A DNA stretch of 9,909 nt from CAZLPW01 sp964561495. GTDB lineage: Bacteria; Fidelibacterota; Marinisomatia; Marinisomatales; UBA1611. Positions 6,875-9,909 of this stretch are shown piece by piece. Numbering within the stretch: the stretch's first letter is position 1; every line of letters begins with the position of its first letter. The translations under genes and the position numbers were made by a program. The notes below the pieces were generated by a model. It made no database searches and was not told the DNA's origin. It worked only from the letters and a program-made list of their open reading frames with translations. The stretch is taken from positions 1 through 9,909 of the forward strand of contig CAZLPW010000072.1 in the NCBI GenBank assembly GCA_964561495.1, in the 5' to 3' direction.

Positions 6875-6880
6875 AGTATA
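6875..6880 (-). promoter_or_regulatory. candidate -10 element of the helicase gene
   Basis: On the minus strand TATACT (6880-6875), one base from the TATAAT consensus, lies 44 bp before the helicase ATG. It would give a leader of about 35-40 nt. No good TTGACA-like box lies 16-18 bp upstream, so support is limited to the match and its place in the 158-bp spacer (6831-6988), the largest gap between genes. The rest of that spacer is AT-rich, apart from a short GC patch at 6867-6875 just downstream of the element. Confidence 0.25.
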
Positions 6881-6988
6881 CCTTAGTTTATCCAGATTAC
6901 TTACTTAATTAATAATCTTTCTCAAAATAAAAAATCTCTTAATTCGAATTGAAAATTTGATTTAAATGAAAAATAGAGTAAATCTATG

Positions 6989-8671
6989 TTATTCCCAGTC
7001 AGCTGAACCGTACCCAACCATTATAGCGCCGCCATCAATTTTTTTCATATCATGATTAATGCCAGAAACCATGCCATTGTTAAAATACTTTTCAAACCCG
7101 AATGGTGCGGCTGCATTCCATTCAACTTCACATTCAGAGTCCAATTTAGTTACCGCATATCCAGAAACCATGAAATAGCCGCCATCTTCTGTCTTATGAA
7201 TCCATCCTTTTCCTCCGCCAACATAGTCATTGTATTTTTTCCTCCATTCTTCATTACCTNNNNNNNNNNATAGATCAGGGTCAGATTGACTTATAGCATA
7301 AGAATTAGTTATTCCAGTTATAATATATCCACCATCGGTGGTCTGTTGAACGGAGAAGGCTTGATCAACATCCGTACCCCCAAATGTTTGATACCATTCT
7401 TCATTACCTTGAGCATCCGTTTTAACTAACGTTGCATAAGGTGGTGGTTGTGAATATCCAAATAATAAAAAACCGTCATCTTCCGTTTGGATTAAATCAA
7501 GCGGTTCCCACAAACTGGGGTCATCATAAACTTTGGACCAAATTACCCCCCCACTTTCATCCAATTTTACAAGAGTAACATAGTTATCAGATCCACCCGT
7601 ACCAAGGATAGCAAAACCATCATCACTTTTAATAATCTTTCTACAATATTTGCAGGGTAAATCATTCTCTTCTAAAATTTCACCTGATTCATAATCAAGA
7701 ATAGCAATAATACCAGAGGGCCAACTGTAAGCGGCCAAAGCCAAATTTCCATCATCTGTCTCTAATATTTCTACCTGACCAGAGCTGTAGTTGAGATCTT
7801 CATCAAAATATGTTCTTGTCCAAATAACCTCACCATCATGATCCATCATAATAATCATTAGTTTATTATTTCCTGGTGAACCAACTGTCAAAAAAATTAA
7901 ATCATTGAAGGACGTCTCAATGAGTGACGTACCAATGCCCAAAGCATACTCAGAATAGCTAGAATTAGAAATTTCTATTTCTTTTTGCCATTCAATGGTC
8001 CCATCGTTATTTAGCTTAATAATATCTCTATGATCATAATCTGAAGTATAACAACATCCACTTGATTCAATGCCATCGAAGACACCCAATACCATATATC
8101 CACCATCTTGCATCGGAGTAACGGATGAAGCAAGATCCCATATGCCACCATGGATATAATTTTTCCATAAAAGCTCACCTTCATCACTCACCGCATAGAC
8201 TAACATATCGGCTATATCCTTGGTGTATGGATATTCTTGATCGCAGGTAGGAGCAAATGACAATACATCTTCGCTAATTTTAACCCATGTATATTCCTCT
8301 AGTCCTAAATTTGTAGAATAAGATACCACCATGGTACTGTCTTCATTAATATTGATTAACCCATCTGTAATCGTATTCTCATTATCCAAAACGATAAGAA
8401 ACGAATCCTGAGTTATTCCTGATAGCTCATATGTGTCCATTGAATAGCATTCTGTGGTATCATCACAATTATCTCCAAGATAATCAAAAAAGGTAATCCC
8501 TTTGCTATCAAATGTTGCGTATTGAATATCACCACCAGAACAGTCTTCATCTTGATAGAGATAGGTTCCAAAATGAATAGAGAAGTATTCTGACTTTTGT
8601 TCTACAGAATCATCGCTGCAGGTCCAAAAAAACAAGGTTGCAACCAATAAGTATAGTACAGATGGATTCAT
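6989..8671 (-). CDS. lipoprotein A: lipocalin-like N-terminal domain plus 'DGGY/W' beta-propeller repeats (contains a scaffold gap)
   Basis: This is an exported surface or periplasmic protein of unknown ligand, ~560 residues as assembled. Residues 1-18 are a signal peptide with a weak lipobox (FWTC, Cys18), followed by an acidic linker. Residues ~29-132 form a beta-rich domain with several Cys, starting SIHFGTYLYQDEDCSG and ending YTWVKI; this looks lipocalin-like, but the call is weak. From ~155 onward come about seven imperfect modules of ~45-55 residues with DGGY/DDGF...G...K.D..G...W, the pattern of propeller-type repeat proteins. The C-terminus is a unique block (ECEVEWNAAAPFGFEKYFNNGM...GINHDMKKIDGGA) shared with partial gene C. 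No sorting domain is present, so it is probably membrane-anchored through Cys18. The ten N fall in codons 468-471. The start is ATG at 8671, with an in-frame TAG five codons upstream. It follows gene B by 78 bp. Confidence 0.8.
   Translation of the reverse strand: MNPSVLYLLVATLFFWTCSDDSVEQKSEYFSIHFGTYLYQDEDCSGGDIQYATFDSKGITFFDYLGDNCDDTTECYSMDTYELSGITQDSFLIVLDNENTITDGLININEDSTMVVSYSTNLGLEEYTWVKISEDVLSFAPTCDQEYPYTKDIADMLVYAVSDEGELLWKNYIHGGIWDLASSVTPMQDGGYMVLGVFDGIESSGCCYTSDYDHRDIIKLNNDGTIEWQKEIEISNSSYSEYALGIGTSLIETSFNDLIFLTVGSPGNNKLMIIMMDHDGEVIWTRTYFDEDLNYSSGQVEILETDDGNLALAAYSWPSGIIAILDYESGEILEENDLPCKYCRKIIKSDDGFAILGTGGSDNYVTLVKLDESGGVIWSKVYDDPSLWEPLDLIQTEDDGFLLFGYSQPPPYATLVKTDAQGNEEWYQTFGGTDVDQAFSVQQTTDGGYIITGITNSYAISQSDPDLXXXXGNEEWRKKYNDYVGGGKGWIHKTEDGGYFMVSGYAVTKLDSECEVEWNAAAPFGFEKYFNNGMVSGINHDMKKIDGGAIMVGYGSADWE
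7034..7258. repeat. long diverged DNA repeat shared with 9533-9755 (paralogous gene ends)
   Basis: The 3' coding parts of lipoprotein A and gene C are alike at nucleotide level. Exact runs include a 33-nt stretch at 7067-7099 and 9566-9598, and another of about 30 nt just before each (7032-7063 and 9531-9562). Many of the differences between the two copies are silent. This marks either a recent duplication or continuing gene conversion between copies about 2.5 kb apart. Confidence 0.8.
7244..7259. repeat. 16-nt direct repeat at the edge of the scaffold gap (second copy 7394-7409)
   Basis: CCATTCTTCATTACCT occurs at 7244-7259, directly against the N run, and again at 7394-7409. It encodes the GNEEW end of successive repeat modules on the minus strand. 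A near-copy with three differences, CACTCTTCATTTCCTT, is in gene C at 9741-9756. Repeats of this kind break short-read assemblies, which explains the position of the gap. Confidence 0.85.
7260..7269. other. assembly gap (10 N)
   Basis: Ten unknown bases lie within lipoprotein A. A run of exactly ten is typical of a placeholder and need not equal the real distance. The flanking bases fix the split codons as TNN on one side and NNA on the other. By comparison with the neighbouring modules (DL-Y/V-x-KTD-x-x-GNEEW), about eight codons are expected where four are drawn, so roughly 12 nt may be missing. Confidence 0.95.
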
Positions 8672-8749
8672 TTCAAGGGGAATCTACCTCTCACACGGTT
8701 AACAAAGAAACCCAGGAATATGGGATTGATTTTTTAGAAAAGGATAATC

Positions 8750-9478
8750 CTATTTTATATAAATTATTTTACTTTTTTCGACTATATCATAAACCTGAAT
8801 CTTACATATATAAATACCACTAGAGACCATCCCTCCTCGAGCATTAGTAGCATCCCATCTTATTTGCTTGTGACCCTTTAGCTGATAGCCACTAACTAAA
8901 GTTTTAATGTGCCTTCCAAATAAGTCATAAATACTAAGTGAAAGATTGGTATTCTCTTTTAATTGATATTCAATCGTAACAATGGGATTAAATGGGTTAG
9001 GATATGGTGGTTTAGTTATAAACTTTTGCGGATTATAATCGCCATTACTTATGTTGGCCATTTGCCCTGATTCGATATTTAATTCTAATAATTCAACTTC
9101 ATCTGGGTATTCCAAATTAAATACCTCTAGCTTGATTGTTCCTTCACCCACTCCATTAGTCCACAGCAAAACACCTAACGAGATTGTGTCACCGTTTCCT
9201 AGCTCAACTAAAGCACTATCTATAGACTCGTTGTAGCAAATTGTTTCAAGGCAGATAGAAGAGCTCCATCCATTTGGAAGAATACTCTCTCTTCGAAATA
9301 CAACAATTGGAATAGTATCATTAGAAATATTAATAATTGATCCACTAAAACTACCGGTAGAGTCTTGTCCAATTAAAATATCTGCAGAATCATAAACTAA
9401 TTCAAAAGTTTGTTCGCGAGCGAGTGCTTCCGATATTAGTATAAACAGTATAAAAAATATAAAGGTTAACCAATTCAA
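8750..9478 (-). CDS. protein B: small secreted beta-sandwich protein with C-terminal sorting domain
   Basis: This 242-residue exported protein has no catalytic motif. Residues 1-20 are a signal peptide (MNWLTFIFFILFILISEALA). Residues ~22-136 form an Ig-like beta domain containing WSSSICLETICYNES, with Cys76 and Cys81 likely paired; similar 'W.s.iC....Cy' domains are common in secreted FCB proteins. Residues ~156-242 are a type IX-like sorting domain: PYPNPFNPIVTIEYQL, then SLSIYDLFGR, W208, SSGIYICKIQ and a basic end. Surface attachment or release is therefore expected. The start is TTG at 9478: a TAA lies three codons upstream, no ATG exists in the signal region, and TTG gives a complete signal peptide. 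The gene starts 15 bp after gene C and ends 78 bp before lipoprotein A, so C-B-A probably form one transcript. A structural or adhesive partner role for the propeller proteins is inferred from position only. Confidence 0.82.
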   Translation of the reverse strand: MNWLTFIFFILFILISEALAREQTFELVYDSADILIGQDSTGSFSGSIINISNDTIPIVVFRRESILPNGWSSSICLETICYNESIDSALVELGNGDTISLGVLLWTNGVGEGTIKLEVFNLEYPDEVELLELNIESGQMANISNGDYNPQKFITKPPYPNPFNPIVTIEYQLKENTNLSLSIYDLFGRHIKTLVSGYQLKGHKQIRWDATNARGGMVSSGIYICKIQVYDIVEKSKIIYIK

Positions 9479-9493
9479 GTTAGCTTACTACCA

Positions 9494-9909
9494 TTAATCT
9501 TCTGCACCATATCCTGTAAAAACTGCACCACCATCAATTTTTTTCATATCATGATTAATGCCTGTAACCATGCCATTGTTAAAATACTTTTCAAACCCAA
9601 ATGGAGCGGCCGCATTCCATTCAACTTCACATTCGGAGTCCAATTTTGTTACAGCATACGCTGATGCCATAAAATATCCACCATCTTCTGTCTGATGAAT
9701 CCACCCTTGGCCACCAGTGTAATCAGCGTATTTTTTCCGCCACTCTTCATTTCCTTCTGAGTCGGTCTTAATTAACGTTGCATATGGTGCAGGATCAGTT
9801 AAACAAAATAAAAGATATCCATTATCATCTGTGCTTATCAAATCCAATGCACGGAAAGCCTTTAATTCATCATCTGGCCAAATTTTCCGCCAAATTTCCT
9901 CACCTTCGC
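9494..9909 (-). CDS. protein C: propeller-repeat protein, C-terminal part (5' end outside window), paralogue of lipoprotein A
   Basis: The frame is open to the right edge, giving 138 codons; the TTG at 9847 is only an internal codon. It reads EGEEIWRKIWPDDELKAFRA, then LDLISTDDNGYLLF, PYATLIKTDSEGNEEWRKKY, GWIHQTEDGGYFM and the same C-terminal block as lipoprotein A (AVTKLDSECEVEWNAAAPFG ... GINHDMKKIDGGAVFTGYG). Compared with A it lacks one ~50-residue module: here GNEEW leads straight into RKKYADY, whereas in A a YQTFGGTDVDQAFS... module comes between. It is presumably also exported, but its N-terminus is not visible. Its stop is 15 bp from the TTG of gene B, close enough for translational coupling. 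The ligand is unknown. Confidence 0.8.
   Translation of the reverse strand, partial: EGEEIWRKIWPDDELKAFRALDLISTDDNGYLLFCLTDPAPYATLIKTDSEGNEEWRKKYADYTGGQGWIHQTEDGGYFMASAYAVTKLDSECEVEWNAAAPFGFEKYFNNGMVTGINHDMKKIDGGAVFTGYGAED

Noticed and set aside
6831..6988. A small RNA or tRNA in the spacer before the helicase.
   Set aside because: No cloverleaf, strong hairpin or conserved RNA motif is visible; only a possible -10 box.
6989..8671. The periodic DGGY/W units as a CRISPR array or DNA-level tandem repeat.
   Set aside because: The repeats are imperfect, coding, about 45-55 residues apart and conserved at protein level, as in propeller proteins.
8638..8823. Plus-strand frame across the A-B spacer.
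   Set aside because: It overlaps the ends of two well-supported minus-strand genes and has no family-like sequence; the spacer is only 78 bp.

Overview
The window looks like AT-rich chromosome of an uncultured member of the FCB superphylum, most likely Marinimicrobia (SAR406) or a relative such as Ignavibacteria or Caldithrix. The grounds are two secreted proteins ending in 'YPNPFNP' type IX-like sorting domains, a SusB-like GH97 glycosidase, lipoproteins with 'DGGY...G...W' propeller repeats, and the lack of Shine-Dalgarno sequences before most genes. A run of 10 N at 7260-7269 shows this is a scaffold, probably from a metagenome or single cell. The phylum assignment is an inference.

Layout. 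The left edge (2-337, + strand) holds the last 111 codons of an arginase/agmatinase-family ureohydrolase. Everything else is on the minus strand and is described here in transcription order, right to left. At the right edge (9494-9909) is the C-terminal part of a propeller-repeat protein, called C here. It is followed 15 bp later by a small secreted sorting-domain protein, B (8750-9478), and then by a second, complete propeller lipoprotein, A (6989-8671). A and C are close paralogues over their last ~100 residues, also at DNA level. Next come a DEAD-box RNA helicase (5361-6830) with a good intrinsic terminator (5297-5322), an FmdB-type zinc-ribbon protein (5065-5268), an MGMT-like DNA-binding-fold protein without the acceptor cysteine (4568-4978), a small exported helical protein of unknown role (4014-4526), a secreted alpha/beta hydrolase with a sorting domain (2823-3980), and a GH97 alpha-glucosidase-like lipoprotein (869-2794, continuing in 410-868).

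How the genes fit together. The hydrolase and the GH97 enzyme are 28 bp apart and both exported, which suggests co-transcription and a role in breaking down external polymers: an ester-type substrate for one, alpha-glucan for the other. C, B and A form a second exported group of repeat proteins. The helicase, FmdB protein and MGMT-like protein are intracellular housekeeping or regulatory genes between the two groups.

The most unusual point is the GH97 gene. Its catalytic domain is interrupted just after the eighth barrel strand by about 115-125 codons of unrelated sequence ending in an in-frame TAA. The conserved GH97 sequence then resumes in the same frame. This is a domain insertion with a nonsense mutation, a decayed gene or an assembly chimera. 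The second point is that lipoprotein A carries one extra repeat module relative to C, and the scaffold gap lies exactly at the end of that module.
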